From the NCBI GenBank assembly GCA_016283745.1, contig JAEENM010000162.1:1-64000 (forward strand): DNA of 64,000 nt, written 5' to 3'. Source of the DNA: Bacteroidales bacterium (lineage in GTDB: Bacteria; Bacteroidota; Bacteroidia; Bacteroidales; P3). Position 1 is the first letter of the stretch. Each line of letters opens with the position of its first letter. The notes under the pieces are model-generated. The model searched no databases. It was not told the DNA's origin and saw nothing but the letters and a program-made list of their open reading frames with translations. This document shows, piece by piece, positions 51,556 to 63,700 of the stretch. The position numbers and the translations under genes were made by a program.

Positions 51556-52380
51556 TTACTTCTTTCTTCTTTCTATTATGTACTTGGTCGACTGTTTCTT
51601 GGGAGCGCGAGTCTTGTAGCCCTTAGCGGGTATGCCCTTGCGTGAGCGCGGGTGTCCGCCGGACTGACGGCCTTCACCACCACCCATCGGGTGATCCACA
51701 GGGTTCATCACTACTCCACGGGTACGCGGACGGCGTCCGAGCCATCTGCTACGACCGGCTTTACCTGACACTTCGAGGTTGTGTTCGGGGTTGGACACAA
51801 TGCCTATGGTTGCCTTGCAGGACTGGAGTATCAGTCTCATCTCGCCCGACGGCATTTTTATTGCCGCGTATTTTCCGTCTCTCGACATCAGCTGGGCGTA
51901 TGCACCTGCAGTTCTAACCATCTTGGCGCCCTGTCCCGGACGCAGTTCGATGTTGTGTATCAGTGTTCCAAAGGGGATCTCACCCAATGGCAATGTGTTG
52001 CCTATCTCCGGGGCAACTCCGCTACCTGACAGAATTGTCTGACCGACTTTAAGTCCTTGCGGGGCAATGATGTAGCGTTTCTCGCCGTCGGCGTAGCATA
52101 CCAATGCTATGCGCGATGTTCTGTTGGGATCGTATTCTATGGTCTTAACAACTGCGGGTATCGAATCTTTCTCTCTTCTGAAGTCGATGATACGATATTT
52201 TCTCTTGTGACCGCCGCCGATGTAGCGCATGGTCATCTTACCTTGGTTGTTTCTACCGCCAGATTTACGATAGCCAAAGACTAAGCTCTTTTCGGGTTTC
52301 GACGTTGTGATGTCGTCGAAAGTAACAACTACTTTGTGGCGTTGTCCCGGTGTTGTCGGTTTTAATTTCTTTAAAGCCAT
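51556..52380 (-). CDS. rplB: 50S ribosomal protein L2
   Basis: [50 protein letters not shown]. Confidence 0.98.
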   Translation of the reverse strand: MALKKLKPTTPGQRHKVVVTFDDITTSKPEKSLVFGYRKSGGRNNQGKMTMRYIGGGHKRKYRIIDFRREKDSIPAVVKTIEYDPNRTSRIALVCYADGEKRYIIAPQGLKVGQTILSGSGVAPEIGNTLPLGEIPFGTLIHNIELRPGQGAKMVRTAGAYAQLMSRDGKYAAIKMPSGEMRLILQSCKATIGIVSNPEHNLEVSGKAGRSRWLGRRPRTRGVVMNPVDHPMGGGEGRQSGGHPRSRKGIPAKGYKTRAPKKQSTKYIIERRKK

Positions 52381-52385
52381 CTCTT

Positions 52386-52679
52386 TTAAATATTGCTATA
52401 AAAATCTATTGTGTTATCTTTTGCAAGCGTTACTATCGCTTTCTTGAAAGCGTTTTTGCGGCCGGTGATGAAGCCGGCTTTGGTGTAACGCGATTTTCTC
52501 TTGCCGCTGTAGTTCATGGTGTTCACGTCGACAACTTTTACGTTGTACAGTGACTCGACAGCGTTCTTTATCTGGTATTTGTTCGCCCGTTTGTCAACGA
52601 CAAAGCCGCAACGGTTCGGGAATTTCTCCGTTGCTTTTGTCATCTTCTCACTTATCAGCGGTTTTACTATAATTTCCAT
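52386..52679 (-). CDS. rplW: 50S ribosomal protein L23
   Basis: [58 protein letters not shown]. Confidence 0.97.
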   Translation of the reverse strand: MEIIVKPLISEKMTKATEKFPNRCGFVVDKRANKYQIKNAVESLYNVKVVDVNTMNYSGKRKSRYTKAGFITGRKNAFKKAIVTLAKDNTIDFYSNI

Positions 52680-52711
52680 CGTGTTTCAAGTTTTTTTTGT
52701 TCACAATTTGT

Positions 52712-53344
52712 TTATTTAACTGCCAAAATACGGGCAATTTCCGCAACAGCGCTCTCAGATACGATAAGATTTGCACAGTTCATAATGCTGTAAGTGCTTA
52801 AATCTGAACCTTTTGCCACTCTTACGTTGGGTATGTTACGGGCTGACAAAGATACGAAATTATTTGGTTCTGCAAAAACAAAAAGTGATTTTTTTTCTGC
52901 AACTTTCAAATTATTAACAATTTCCACCATTTTTTTGGTCTTGGGGGCGTCCATTGTAAAGTCTTCGATAACCATCATCGCGTTTTCTGCCACTTTGTAG
53001 CTGAGGGCCGAACGGCGTGCCAGTTGTTTTACTTTGGTGTTGAGCTTGAAGCGGTAGTCTCTGGGCTTGGGGCCGAAAACTCTTGCTCCGCCTACGAGCA
53101 CGGGCGAGTTGATGTCGCCGCGACGTGCTCCTCCACCGCCTTTCTGACGGCCGAGTTTGCGGGTGGAACCGCTTATTTCGCTTCTTTCTTTCGATTTGTG
53201 TGTACCCTGACGCTGGTTGGCCAGATACTGTTTGCAATCCAGATATATGGCGTGGTCGTTGGGGGTCATTGCGAATACGGAGTCGTCCAGATTTATGGTG
53301 CGTCCTGTTTCGCTGCCGTTGATGTTATATACTTTTAACTCCAT
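52712..53344 (-). CDS. rplD: 50S ribosomal protein L4
   Basis: [56 protein letters not shown]. Confidence 0.97.
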   Translation of the reverse strand: MELKVYNINGSETGRTINLDDSVFAMTPNDHAIYLDCKQYLANQRQGTHKSKERSEISGSTRKLGRQKGGGGARRGDINSPVLVGGARVFGPKPRDYRFKLNTKVKQLARRSALSYKVAENAMMVIEDFTMDAPKTKKMVEIVNNLKVAEKKSLFVFAEPNNFVSLSARNIPNVRVAKGSDLSTYSIMNCANLIVSESAVAEIARILAVK

Positions 53345-53964
53345 CTCTCTAATTTTAAAATTGAACCTTTAGCTCCGGGTACTGACCCTTTTACTATCAA
53401 TAAATTCTTTTCGGGGAAAATCTTCACTATCTGAAGGTTTTGCACCTTGACGCGTTTGTTACCGGTTTGTCCGGCCATGCGCAGTCCTTTGAACAGACGT
53501 GAGGGGTACGACGATGCTCCCACCGAACCGGGGGCTCTCAGACGGTCGTGCTGGCCGTGGGTCTTGTCGCCTACGCCGCCGAATCCGTGACGTTTCACAA
53601 CGCCCTGGAAACCTTTACCTTTCGATGTTCCCACTACGTCGACGTATTCGCCTTCGGTAAACACCGTAACGTCGAGAACTTCACCGAATTTCTTTTTGTG
53701 GCCTTCTTCGAAGCGCGAAAATTCGGCAATGTAACGTTTGGGAGTGGTGCTTGCCTTGGCAAAGTGACCTCTCATGGGTTTTGTTGTGTGGCTCTCTTTC
53801 TTTTCGCCGAAAGCCAGCTGGATGGCGTCGTAGCCGTCCTTCTCAATTGACTTTACTTGTGTCACGACACAAGGACCTGCTTCTATCACTGTGCACGGAA
53901 TCTGTTTTCCGGAGGCATCGAACAAGCTGGTCATTCCAATTTTCTTTCCTAATAATCCTGACAT
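53335..53964 (-). CDS. rplC: 50S ribosomal protein L3
   Basis: [67 protein letters not shown]. Confidence 0.98.
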   Translation of the reverse strand: MSGLLGKKIGMTSLFDASGKQIPCTVIEAGPCVVTQVKSIEKDGYDAIQLAFGEKKESHTTKPMRGHFAKASTTPKRYIAEFSRFEEGHKKKFGEVLDVTVFTEGEYVDVVGTSKGKGFQGVVKRHGFGGVGDKTHGQHDRLRAPGSVGASSYPSRLFKGLRMAGQTGNKRVKVQNLQIVKIFPEKNLLIVKGSVPGAKGSILKLERWS

Positions 53965-54051
53965 TTCTTGTTACTTTTTACTTTGTTTTTTTCCTTGTCA
54001 GCTTGCTTGTCGAGCATTGGCTGACGTTCTTTACTTTCTTTTGCCGTAATC

Positions 54052-54357
54052 TCAGACTTTGATTTCAACTTCCACGCCGCTGGGGAGCTCGAGTTTCATC
54101 AGTGCGTCGATAGTCTTGGACGATGAGCTGTAGATGTCCATCAGTCGTTTGTACGAGCTGAGCTCGAACTGTTCTCTCGACTTTTTGTTGACGAATGTCG
54201 AACGGTTAACGGTGAAAATCTTCTTGTTGGTTGGCAGTGGTATAGGACCATTGACAACAGCGCCCGTCATTCTTACGGTCTTTACGATCTTCTCGGTCGA
54301 TTTGTCAACCAAGTTGTGGTCGTACGATTTCAATTTGATTCTGATTCTTTGGTTCAC
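54052..54357 (-). CDS. rpsJ: 30S ribosomal protein S10
   Basis: [48 protein letters not shown]. Confidence 0.98.
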   Translation of the reverse strand: MNQRIRIKLKSYDHNLVDKSTEKIVKTVRMTGAVVNGPIPLPTNKKIFTVNRSTFVNKKSREQFELSSYKRLMDIYSSSSKTIDALMKLELPSGVEVEIKV

Positions 54358-54386
54358 GTTTTTTTGATTTATAAATCGTTATTTAC

Positions 54387-56465
54387 TTAATGTTTCAATA
54401 TTTGTTCTGTCAATTCCTTGGGTAGCTCGGCGTAGTGCGAGAACTCCATTGTGGAGTTGGCCCTGCCGGATGTGAGGGTGCGCAACGTGGTTACGTATCC
54501 AAACATCTGCGACAAGGGCACGTAGGCGTGCACTGCCTGTGCTCCGACTTTGGCTATCACGTTTTCGAGCACTCCGCGGCGGCGGTTGAGGTCGCCGGTT
54601 ACGTCGCCAAGATAGGCGTCGGGGGTTATCACCTCGAGTTTCATGATGGGCTCCAGCAGTATGGGCGCTGCCTTGCGGCAGGCTTCCTTGAAACCTATCT
54701 GTGCGCAGAGCTCGAACGACAGTGCGTCGGAGTCCACAGGGTGGAACGAGCCGTCGATTACGCGTACTTTGAGGCTTTCCATCGGGAAACCGCCCAGAAC
54801 GCCGTTCTGCATTGCCGTGCGGAAGCCTTTCTCGATGGCCGGCATAAATTCCTTGGGGATATTGCCGCCGCGCACGTCGTTGATGAACTGCAGTCCTTTC
54901 ACGTCGTCGTCGGTTGGCGAGATCTCGAAAATGATGTCGGCGAATTTGCCCTTGCCGCCGGTCTGTTTTTTGTAAACTTCGCGGTGCTGGTATGTTTGTG
55001 TGATAGCTTCTTTGTATGCCACCTGCGGTGCGCCTTGGTTCACCTCCACGCCGAATTCGCGTTTCATACGGTCGAGGATGATATCGAGGTGCAGCTCGCC
55101 CATTCCGCGGAGGATGGTCTGTCCCGAAGTCTCGTCGCTTTCCACAACGAGGGTGGGATCTTCTTCCACGAGTTTCTGCAGGGCGTTGGTCATCTTGTCG
55201 ATGTCGGCCTGAGTCTTGGGTTCCACGGCTATACCGATAACGGGTTCGGGGAATTTCATCGACTCGAGGAGTATGGGGTGACGCTCGTCGCAGAGGGTGT
55301 TGCCGGTTTTTATCTCCTTGAATCCCACGGCAGCGCCGATGTCGCCGGCCTCGATACGGTCGAGGGGGTTCTGTTTGTTGGCGTGCATCTGCATTATGCG
55401 CGAGATACGTTCTTTCTTGCCGGTGGAGGCGTTATATACGTAGGAGCCCGATTCGAGGCTGCCGGAGTACACTCTGAAGAAACAGATTCGTCCCACGTAT
55501 GGGTCGGTGGCTATCTTGAAGGCGAGTGCCGAGAAAGGCGCGTTGGCGTCGATTTTGCGTGTCTCCTCCTGTTCGTTCTTGGGGTTGATACCCTCTATCT
55601 CGTTTACGTCGAGGGGACTGGGCAGGTAGGCGGCCACTGCGTCGAGCAGCGACTGTATGCCCTTATTTTTAAACGAAGCGCCACACAGCACGGGAGTTAT
55701 CTTGCGTGCAAGTGTGGCTTTGCGTATCTCTGCGCGAATCTCGTCTTCGGTAATGGAGTCGGGGTCGTCGAAGAATTTGGCGAGAAGTTCTTCGTTTTCT
55801 TCGGCTACGCCTTCGATAAGGCGCTGGCGGTATTCGGCAACGGTATCCTTAAGGTCTTCGGGCATCTCCACCTCGAAGAATTTGGAGCCGTTGGAGGCTT
55901 CGTCCCAGATGAGGGCTTTGTTGGAAATGAGGTCCACCACGCCTTTGAAGAGGTCTTCCTGGCCGATGGGTATTTCCAAGGGTATGGGGTTGGTTCCGAG
56001 TTTCTCCTTTATCTGGTTGACAACGGAGAAGTAGTCGGCACCGGCGCGATCCATCTTGTTGACGAAGGCTATGCGCGGCACATGGTATTTGTCGGCTTGG
56101 CGCCATACGGTCTCGGACTGGGGTTCAACGCCGCCCACAGCGCAGAAAATGGCTATGGCGCCGTCGAGCACGCGCAGCGAGCGTTCCACCTCAACGGTGA
56201 AGTCCACGTGACCCGGAGTGTCGATGATGTTGAACTTGTACTCGTCGCCTTTGAAGTGCCAGAACACCGTGGTGGCTGCCGAGGTGATGGTTATGCCTCG
56301 CTCCTGCTCCTGTTCCATCCAGTCCATGGTGGCGGAGCCGTCGTGAGTCTCGCCGATCTTGTAGTTCTTGCCGGTATAATATAGGATACGCTCGGTAGTG
56401 GTAGTCTTACCGGCGTCGATGTGGGCCATAATGCCAATATTGCGTGTATATTTAAGGTCGGCCAT
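54387..56465 (-). CDS. fusA: Elongation factor G
   Basis: [48 protein letters not shown]. Confidence 0.98.
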   Translation of the reverse strand: MADLKYTRNIGIMAHIDAGKTTTTERILYYTGKNYKIGETHDGSATMDWMEQEQERGITITSAATTVFWHFKGDEYKFNIIDTPGHVDFTVEVERSLRVLDGAIAIFCAVGGVEPQSETVWRQADKYHVPRIAFVNKMDRAGADYFSVVNQIKEKLGTNPIPLEIPIGQEDLFKGVVDLISNKALIWDEASNGSKFFEVEMPEDLKDTVAEYRQRLIEGVAEENEELLAKFFDDPDSITEDEIRAEIRKATLARKITPVLCGASFKNKGIQSLLDAVAAYLPSPLDVNEIEGINPKNEQEETRKIDANAPFSALAFKIATDPYVGRICFFRVYSGSLESGSYVYNASTGKKERISRIMQMHANKQNPLDRIEAGDIGAAVGFKEIKTGNTLCDERHPILLESMKFPEPVIGIAVEPKTQADIDKMTNALQKLVEEDPTLVVESDETSGQTILRGMGELHLDIILDRMKREFGVEVNQGAPQVAYKEAITQTYQHREVYKKQTGGKGKFADIIFEISPTDDDVKGLQFINDVRGGNIPKEFMPAIEKGFRTAMQNGVLGGFPMESLKVRVIDGSFHPVDSDALSFELCAQIGFKEACRKAAPILLEPIMKLEVITPDAYLGDVTGDLNRRRGVLENVIAKVGAQAVHAYVPLSQMFGYVTTLRTLTSGRANSTMEFSHYAELPKELTEQILKH

Positions 56466-56507
56466 CGTTGTATCCTGTTTTTACCTTTGTTACTGTTTCG
56501 GCGTTTG

Positions 56508-56975
56508 TTAGAATCTGAAGTGGGAGAATGCCTTGTTGGCGTCGGCCATACGGTGGATTTCCTCTTTACGTTTGAAAGCGGATCCTTCTTCCTTGTAGGC
56601 GGCCAGTATCTCGCCCGAAAGTTTCAGGGCCATGGTTTTCTCACTTCTCTTACGAGCGAAACCGATGAGGTTTTTCATGCCTATCGACTGTTTACGTTCG
56701 GGACGTATCTCCGAAGGAATCTGGAAGGTGGCACCACCGATACGACGGCTGCGAACCTCAACAGAAGGAGTTACGTTGGTGAGGGCTTTTTTCCACACCT
56801 CGAGACCGTTTTCCTGTGTGCGGTCCGAAACAACGTCTATCGCTTCGTAGAAAATTTTGTATGCTATGGTTTTTTTACCGCCCATCATCAGGTTGTTGAC
56901 GAACTTGGTCACCAAAGTGTCGTTGTACTTCGGATCCGGCAAAATTATTCTTTTCTTGGGTCTTGCTTTTCTCAT
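56508..56975 (-). CDS. rpsG: 30S ribosomal protein S7
   Basis: [34 protein letters not shown]. Confidence 0.98.
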   Translation of the reverse strand: MRKARPKKRIILPDPKYNDTLVTKFVNNLMMGGKKTIAYKIFYEAIDVVSDRTQENGLEVWKKALTNVTPSVEVRSRRIGGATFQIPSEIRPERKQSIGMKNLIGFARKRSEKTMALKLSGEILAAYKEEGSAFKRKEEIHRMADANKAFSHFRF

Positions 56976-57013
56976 CTCTTTATAATATAAAAGCTAATTG
57001 TTTTGTTCTTGGT

Positions 57014-57397
57014 TTATTTTGCTGCTTGTTTCGGACGTTTGGCACCGTATTTGGAGCGGCGTTGGCGACGGCCTTCCACTCCGGAGGTGTCCAGAGCTCC
57101 GCGAATGATGTGATATCTTACACCGGGGAGGTCTTTCACACGACCGCCTCTGATCATTACTATGGAGTGTTCCTGCAGGTTGTGGCCTTCACCGGGGATG
57201 TAGGCGTTCACCTCTTTCTGGTTGGTGAGACGAACCCTTGCCACCTTACGCATTGCCGAGTTAGGTTTTTTGGGGGTTGTGGTGTACACACGGGTGCACA
57301 CGCCTCTGCGTTGCGGACACGAATCCAGTGCCGGAGATTTGCTCTTGTATTCCATCTCCTGGCGTCCTTTGCGAACTAATTGTTGAATTGTTGGCAT
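57014..57397 (-). CDS. rpsL: 30S ribosomal protein S12
   Basis: [46 protein letters not shown]. Confidence 0.98.
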   Translation of the reverse strand: MPTIQQLVRKGRQEMEYKSKSPALDSCPQRRGVCTRVYTTTPKKPNSAMRKVARVRLTNQKEVNAYIPGEGHNLQEHSIVMIRGGRVKDLPGVRYHIIRGALDTSGVEGRRQRRSKYGAKRPKQAAK

Positions 57398-57459
57398 TTC
57401 TTACTTTTTATTATATTATTCTGTTGTTTTTTATACTTTTCTACCCAATTTTGGGACTG

Positions 57460-57490
57460 CAAAAATACAACTTTTTTCCGGATTGACAAA
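57460..57490 (-). promoter_or_regulatory. Bacteroidetes-type promoter for the rpsL-to-rplQ cluster
   Basis: Minus TTTG-TCAATCCGGAAAAAAGTTG(19)-TATTTTTG; exact -33/-7 architecture upstream of rpsL. Confidence 0.85.
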
Positions 57491-57691
57491 GACAGCTTCG
57501 TTTATGCAATGTTAAATAAAGTTAAAATCTTTTGGAGGCATTGATATGTAATATGTTACAAAATTCATTTTTTTGTAACTTACTGAAAAAAGAGTTCGAT
57601 TTTGGGGCAAAAATGGGGCGTTTTTTGACTATTTTTTTTCTTTTTTCAACCAATTTATGAACAGATTTTTGTTGATTTTCGGAGGGAGATT

Positions 57692-57898
57692 ATCCTGCTC
57701 GCCTTCGGCTCGCGAATTTCCGCAAAACTCTTTTTTTTCTCCTGCTCAGCTTCGCTTCGCGAGATCTTGTAAATCTTGTAAATTATCTAAACAGGGGCTT
57801 TCGCCCCTGCCTGTAGTCTGTCGCCCCTACGGGGCTATTCTCTGACTACTGATTACTGACTACTGATTACTAACCTGCTCGCTTCGCTCACGAGATTT
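57692..57898. repeat. Cluster of short GC-rich repeats and hairpins
   Basis: Three related CCTGCTC..GCTTCGC..GCGAGATTT-like units (57692, 57740, 57874), hairpin AGGGGCTTTCGCCCCT, palindrome CGCCCCTACGGGGC, and TGACTACTGATTAC x2 at 57843..57870. Confidence 0.7.
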
Positions 57899-58016
57899 CG
57901 ACCACGGGTAACACGGATATTGCGGATGCCAATTTTTGCCGTTGTTGTGGATTTACAATCCCGATACTCTTATACGGTGAAAAACATATCCACCGCAATC
58001 GGAATTATTCCACGAC

Positions 58017-58349
58017 CTACCCTTCCTTAACCTTGTCCCAGTTGTCGTAGATATAGCGCAATTTTACATTATGCGACACAAGATATAACAAACCGAAATT
58101 CTCTTCGTCGAAAATTTGGTTAAACTTCATCAATGCTGTTTCTATCGGATCAATGCTGTAACCTTCCTCATCCTTGTCGGCAAACAAGTCTTTGGGACTA
58201 CCGCACACCATCCCGAACAACTGCATACGATATTGTGTTATCTGCTGCTCGTTTTCCTTTATTGCATCCATCACATCCTCTTTGGAGTGATACACTTCGT
58301 GATTGGCAAGGCATACCTCCACGCCTTCTGCCCATTGATAATAACTCAT
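58017..58349 (-). CDS. Hypothetical protein
   Basis: 110 aa acidic ORF MSYYQWAEGVEVCLANHEVYHSKEDVMDAIKENEQQITQYRMQLF. Confidence 0.55.
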   Translation of the reverse strand: MSYYQWAEGVEVCLANHEVYHSKEDVMDAIKENEQQITQYRMQLFGMVCGSPKDLFADKDEEGYSIDPIETALMKFNQIFDEENFGLLYLVSHNVKLRYIYDNWDKVKEG

Positions 58350-58411
58350 TTTTTCTATATTATATAAGGTACAACTATTATAACTCTTTCTTCTCCCCTA
58401 CCTCAAAAAGC

Positions 58412-58444
58412 AAAAAAGGCTGTCAGCAGATGCCGGCAGCCTTT
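58412..58444 (-). terminator. Rho-independent terminator of rpsT
   Basis: Minus AAAGGCTGCCGGCATCTGCTGACAGCCTTTTTT. Confidence 0.8.
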
Positions 58445-58468
58445 ATATTTGCGTTGCTGTGTAACGGA

Positions 58469-58720
58469 TTACATAGCGTTAACTTTTTTGTTGAGTTTGG
58501 ATTTGAGGTTGGCGGCTTTGTTCTTATGAATAACGGAACGTTTGGCCAGTTTGTCGATGATAGAAACCATTTTGGGCAGGCGTTCGGTTGCCACGGCTTT
58601 GTCGTCCAAAGCTCTGAAATCGCGCAAGGCGTTACGCATAGTCTTTGCGTAGTACCTGTTCTCCACTCTTCTTCTCTCGGAAGAACGAATTCTCTTTTTT
58701 GATGATTTATGATTTGCCAT
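58469..58720 (-). CDS. rpsT: 30S ribosomal protein S20
   Basis: Start reassigned to [36 protein letters not shown]; the track's longer ORF begins inside the tRNA gene. Confidence 0.95.
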   Translation of the reverse strand: MANHKSSKKRIRSSERRRVENRYYAKTMRNALRDFRALDDKAVATERLPKMVSIIDKLAKRSVIHKNKAANLKSKLNKKVNAM

Positions 58721-58741
58721 ATTCTTATTAAATATTTTTTG

Positions 58742-58815
58742 TAGCCCGTAGGGGACTCGAACCCCTGATTTCAAGAATGAAAATCTTGCGTCCTAACCAA
58801 CTAGACGAACGGGCC
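58742..58815 (-). tRNA. tRNA-Glu (anticodon TTC)
   Basis: Minus GGCCCGTTCGTCTAGTTGGTTAGGACGCAAGATTTTCATTCTTGAAATCAGGGGTTCGAGTCCCCTACGGGCTA; cloverleaf arms pair, anticodon loop TTTTCAT. Confidence 0.95.
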
Positions 58816-58950
58816 ATCTTGCTTTCACAAAATCAGCACTTTTTTGCGATATTTTTTGATTTTTTCGGTGCCGATTTGCGGGTGCAAAATTACGAACTTT
58901 TTTTAAACTGACAAAATTTATTTTCAATTTTGCCCGTTTTTTTTTCGTCG

Positions 58951-59625
58951 TCAGTCCATATCTTGCTGAAAACGAAAGCCTAAGCGTTTGCCCGTTACCA
59001 TCGGTTTTCTGTCGAAAGCGGACTTCATTTCGGCCACAGAAACCAATTTTACCTCGTCGTAAGGCGGAGTTAGCAGGTCGAAATTGGTGGTATAAGTGAT
59101 GGCCGATTCGATGATTTTTTCCACCGACTCGGGGGTGATTTCGGCAGTGTTGAAATTGTTGTACAAAACCCCCAGCTCGCGCTTGCCTTCGATGAAATAA
59201 TGTTTCTCGTGGTTGACGAACACACGGCCTATCATATACCCGAGGTCGGCGTCGCGGTCGTAGGTGAACGAGTCGGCAAGGAAGTTATATATATGTATGG
59301 TGCCGCAGTACGAGCGTTTGGGGTCCTCTTTCACGTAAGGGGTTTTCATCACCACGTGGTCGCGCGAGAACTCGAAAACGTTGGTGTGCATCATGAAAAT
59401 GAGCACGTCGCCTGCAAACTTGACCTCGAACTCGAACTCGCCGCGGTTCTTGAACTCGAAGGCGGTTTTGTTGCCCTCGGCCACAGCCTTCACCTTGAAA
59501 GCCTCTATCAGCTCCTGCGTGTTTTTACGGAAAAGCTCGAAAGCCTCCTTGGTGGCACGGTAAACACTCTGTTTGAGGTCCGATTTCTCGAACACAAGTT
59601 TTTTCAAATCTTCGTTTAATTCCAT
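58951..59625 (-). CDS. Hypothetical protein
   Basis: 224 aa intact ORF MELNEDLKKLVFEKSDLKQSVYRATKEAFELFRKNTQELIEAF. Confidence 0.75.
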   Translation of the reverse strand: MELNEDLKKLVFEKSDLKQSVYRATKEAFELFRKNTQELIEAFKVKAVAEGNKTAFEFKNRGEFEFEVKFAGDVLIFMMHTNVFEFSRDHVVMKTPYVKEDPKRSYCGTIHIYNFLADSFTYDRDADLGYMIGRVFVNHEKHYFIEGKRELGVLYNNFNTAEITPESVEKIIESAITYTTNFDLLTPPYDEVKLVSVAEMKSAFDRKPMVTGKRLGFRFQQDMD

Positions 59626-59658
59626 TATATTGGTTTTTAATATTTTACATAAAAAAGT

Positions 59659-60765
59659 TTACATTTGTAAAGTGATCCATTTTCCTATCACGAGAATCGG
59701 AACTATCTCTATTACAAACATATAGTAAAGCATATAAATTTTCGAGAACTGCGATTCGGAGAGCATCAGCAGCGAACCGCGCACTACACGCACCAGAAAC
59801 ATCACCACAATGATGACGGTAAGGACGTAGAGCAGTGCCGTGGAGTTGAGGCCGGAATAGAATGCCAACAGCAGCGCAGGCACAAGCAGCATCCCGCAAA
59901 GCAGGTTGCAGATGGACTGGTTGAGGACGTAGGCGCTGGTGCTTATCTTGTAGTTGAACACACTGCCGATGAATTTCACCAACATTATCCGAGCATAGAT
60001 AAACACGAAGGTGATTCCCTCCAACAGAAGGAAATCCAAAGCGGGCGTACCGGTGATTGTCACTCCAAAATGACGTATCACAAAGAATTCCGACAAGGTG
60101 AGCAACACCGAATAAAGGAAATCGACAAGAAGGTTTACAGCGGGGTTGTTCATTGTGCGCTCGTTCAGAAGATTCTTCAATCCAAAACGGAGGAATGGTG
60201 AGAGAAGTATGTCGGATTTGCTGCCTTTGTAACGCGATACTACACGTCCCAAAAGGCAGGCCACCAGCACAATGGCAAGGAACACCCACATAGGCACGTC
60301 GGTGCTGGGGCGCTGGGGCGTTGCGCTACTCTTGGGTTCGTAGATATGTCCTTTGAAAAGGCTGCGGTGGTAAAACACACTGTCGTTGGCGGTGAGCAGG
60401 CTGTCGATGTCGAAAAGCTGTATCTGCTCGTACTGCACCGTGTCGTCGATATGATAGATGTAAGGCGGGTACAAAGGCACGGCCTGTGTGTCGGCGGACA
60501 TAGTGGCGGCGACTGTTGGCTCCGCTACGGGCTGCGTAGCTGCCTCGGTCCTGGCCTCCTGCGTTACAACCCTCTGGTTGTCGGCATTGCGGGGCTTCTC
60601 GGCCTTGGCCGTCTTCTCCGTGTCGGTTTTAGCTTTTTTGACAACGGTGTCCTTGCTTGCGACGTGCAAATCTTTTCTCACTGTGTCGGGCGATGCCACC
60701 GCATTGGACTTTTTGGTGGTGTCGTCGGGCAAGTTCCTCTGTATCAAAAAGATTGTGTCGCTCAT
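59659..60765 (-). CDS. DUF4271-type membrane protein with Thr/Lys/Ala-rich N-terminal region
   Basis: C-terminal multi-TM region ending YMLYYMFVIEIVPILVIGKWITLQM. Confidence 0.75.
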   Translation of the reverse strand: MSDTIFLIQRNLPDDTTKKSNAVASPDTVRKDLHVASKDTVVKKAKTDTEKTAKAEKPRNADNQRVVTQEARTEAATQPVAEPTVAATMSADTQAVPLYPPYIYHIDDTVQYEQIQLFDIDSLLTANDSVFYHRSLFKGHIYEPKSSATPQRPSTDVPMWVFLAIVLVACLLGRVVSRYKGSKSDILLSPFLRFGLKNLLNERTMNNPAVNLLVDFLYSVLLTLSEFFVIRHFGVTITGTPALDFLLLEGITFVFIYARIMLVKFIGSVFNYKISTSAYVLNQSICNLLCGMLLVPALLLAFYSGLNSTALLYVLTVIIVVMFLVRVVRGSLLMLSESQFSKIYMLYYMFVIEIVPILVIGKWITLQM

Positions 60766-63700
60766 TTATTTTGTGATAATTATTTTTTTTGCAAAGACAT
60801 CGTTTTTGCCGTTAAAAATCAAGATGTAAACGCCACAACGGAGATTTGCCGTAGAATAGTATGTTTTTTCGCCGCGCGTTATCATCTTTTTATCAACAAC
60901 CTTGCCGAAAGCATCGGTCAGCGTCATCTCAAAGTGGTCATTGCCAACGTTTTCCACAACAAAAAACTCGTTAGCAGGATTGGGATAAACCCTGCAATAT
61001 TTTTCGCCGTCGACAACGGTGATACCCAACCCTGTATGCGGATGGTATGCGGTATCCATCTGCGAGAGCGGGAAAGTGATGTCGTCAATCCAGGCGCAGT
61101 CGCTGTCGCCGTTGATGGAGCCGTCCTTTTCGTACACCCACGAGAAGATATGTTCCCCTTTGGGGACGAAATAGGCCATACGCTCGTAATGTCCGCTACC
61201 AGAGGACTTTCCCTGCACTACCCCGTCGATGAGGAACGACATATAGTCGGAATTGGCCTCGGTGGAGGTGCGTCGCCAGAAGCTGAGGGTGTCGTCGACA
61301 AGGGTAGTCATTGCTATGGACAACACGCTCTGCTGTTTGTGAGTAATCGGGGCTGTCCTTGCACAGAAGCGTCCGGCGTGGGCTCGCGACGCCACGGTGT
61401 CGATAACCCAAGCGAAAGGATGGGTGGTGTCCCACGAAAAACGTGTGAAATCGCCACTCTCGAAAGTCTCCATGGCTTTGCCCAAAGGCAGACGCACAAG
61501 GCGTTCGGCGACAATGCCGCGATGCGTTGTGGAAACAGTTATGTCGATATACGATGCGGCGTTGGCGGCAACCGAAAACACAAATTCGGCAGTGTCGGAC
61601 GACTGCGGCTGTAAAGCGTTTATCGCAACGGTGTCAGGCAAAGAAACGGTGCCTCCGTTATTTTCTATCCGTGCAGAAACAGACACTGCATCGGAAATTC
61701 CTGAACCATTGTTATTTACAGGAACTTTCAGGGTATAAGTCTCACCCTGTAGAAGCTGTGTGGCCGGCATCCCGTTCTGAACAACCGACACAGCCCCCGT
61801 TTCCACCAAGGCCGAACTTACAAGGAAAGTGTAGGTTCGCACGCAGGTGTAAGCTTGGTTGGAAATGACCATCGCCGCGATTGAGACAGTATCGTTGTCG
61901 GGCAGATCTGCGTTAGGCACGAAAGTAAAAATGCCATTGACACAGGCCGTATCGTGTGCAAGAACGAAAGTCCTTCGGCACATAACGACCGGCAGGTTGC
62001 ATTTTCCGTCCAACGATTGCAAAGTGATGAACACATCTTGGGCGGTGTCGCCACCGAAATTTTTCAACACAAAATCAAACGAATAACTGTGGCCCGCCAT
62101 CACAGTCTGATTGGCAATTCCCACGCCGAAGGAGTCCTTAACCGCTGCCGAGGCAATAACCAGCTTGGAAGCACTTGGCGAAAAGACAGCAATGGTGTCC
62201 GTCAGCGGCTTATGGAACTGTGCGGTGGCGGTGAGCAGCAAAGCGCCTGTATCTACCGGCTGCGAGAGTTCCGCCGTGGCCACGCCTGCCGAATCGAGCT
62301 GTACGGAGGCGAGCAAAAGGGTGTCCTGCATCAAAGCCACACGGGCGTAGGGCGTTCCCTGCAACGCTATCTGGGTGGTCCCTGCCAGAACGCTGTCGGG
62401 ATAGACGATGGTGATATTCTGCGGAATGCCCCAATACGGCATCATCGACGGGTCACCGAGCAGGTTGTAAATCTCCCAATAGTAGTTTTCGTAGGCCATC
62501 CCCATCTGGGCAAGTCCGAAAGTGCCGGCCATAAGCATCTCCCCCGCTGTAGGTGCGGTTTCGGCGTAAGCCTCGCCGTGGGTGTGGAAAAGACGGTCGA
62601 AAGCTCCCAGCCTGTCGGGGCTGTACTGTGCGTGGAGCGACACCGCGCCTTTGGCCCCGAGGGCCCAGTAGTAGTCCTCCTCCCACAACGTCTCGTTGGC
62701 GGCACCGATCACTCCCACAGCTCCGGCATCGCTCTTGCGCAACAAGGCCTCGCCAAAGCAGCGACTTTCGGCAAAACGGCTCGCCAGACAGCAGTTGTTC
62801 ACCGCAAAGAAATATTTTCCCACATTGGTAAGCGTGTCCACACCTTCGGAGGTGAAGGTGGGACGATACCAACCCGTTGAGAGGCAGTGCGATGTGTAGT
62901 TGACCAACGAAGCGCCTCGGTTAAGGTCCCTGATAATCTGCGGCAGCTGCGTTTCGGAGGCGGGATTATAATAATAATGTGTGTCGAAATCGGGATTCCG
63001 GGATAAATAAGTGCTGTTCAGATAGTTAATCTGGCCATTGGTGACCGTGGGTGCCGGGGCACGACTCTCGCGTCCGGCCACAAGGGTTATGCGGTTGAGG
63101 AAAGCGGTGTCGGCGAAAGTGTAACGCTCGTAGGCGAGCATCTTGTTCAAAACGGCCGTCAGCTCGGCGGTGTCGGCCACGGAGATGCGTCCGTAAGCCG
63201 CTTCGGGATAGAAATCGCCGGTGTATTCGGCATAATAGAGGTCGGTGCTATGCGCGGCCAGCCCCGAAATCCTTATCTTTCCGCCAAAAGCGGGGACATG
63301 TTTCACATCACCAACAATAACGACGAACGACGGGGCGGGGTCCAGAGGCGTGGCGGTGCGGTAAAGGCTGTCCAAGCGGGCACGAATCAAAGTGCAGGTG
63401 TCGCCGCCACGGGTGTAAAGCTCGACAACGTTGAAACCCTTTTGTCGTTTCCATTGCAGAAACGGCTGAAGTGCCTTCTGGAAGGTGTCCTGCGCCACAA
63501 CCACATACTTTGGCGGAATCTGACGCTGTGGCGACAACAACCGATGGAACGCCGCACGGTTGGCTACAGCGGCGACAGGCGAAATGCCGTTGTGTCGCTC
63601 CAACTCGCGGAGAGTGGCCTGCTCGTCGGCGCCGTCGAAATAGATTTCGGCACTGATATTGGAATGCAGCAACAGAATGTTATGCTGCGGATTGTATTCG

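Noticed and set aside
39242-57397. Missing tuf and other apparent gaps in the ribosomal cluster
   Set aside because: rpmJ and rpmD are present but below the ORF-track size cutoff; lack of tuf between fusA and rpsJ is, to my knowledge, normal in Bacteroidetes.
57843-57870. Possible CRISPR-like repeat
   Set aside because: Only two 14-bp adjacent units with no spacers; no cas genes in the window.
58721-58774. N-terminal extension [18 protein letters not shown] of rpsT
   Set aside because: Encoded partly by the tRNA-Glu gene; the conserved S20 start is [10 protein letters not shown] at 58720.
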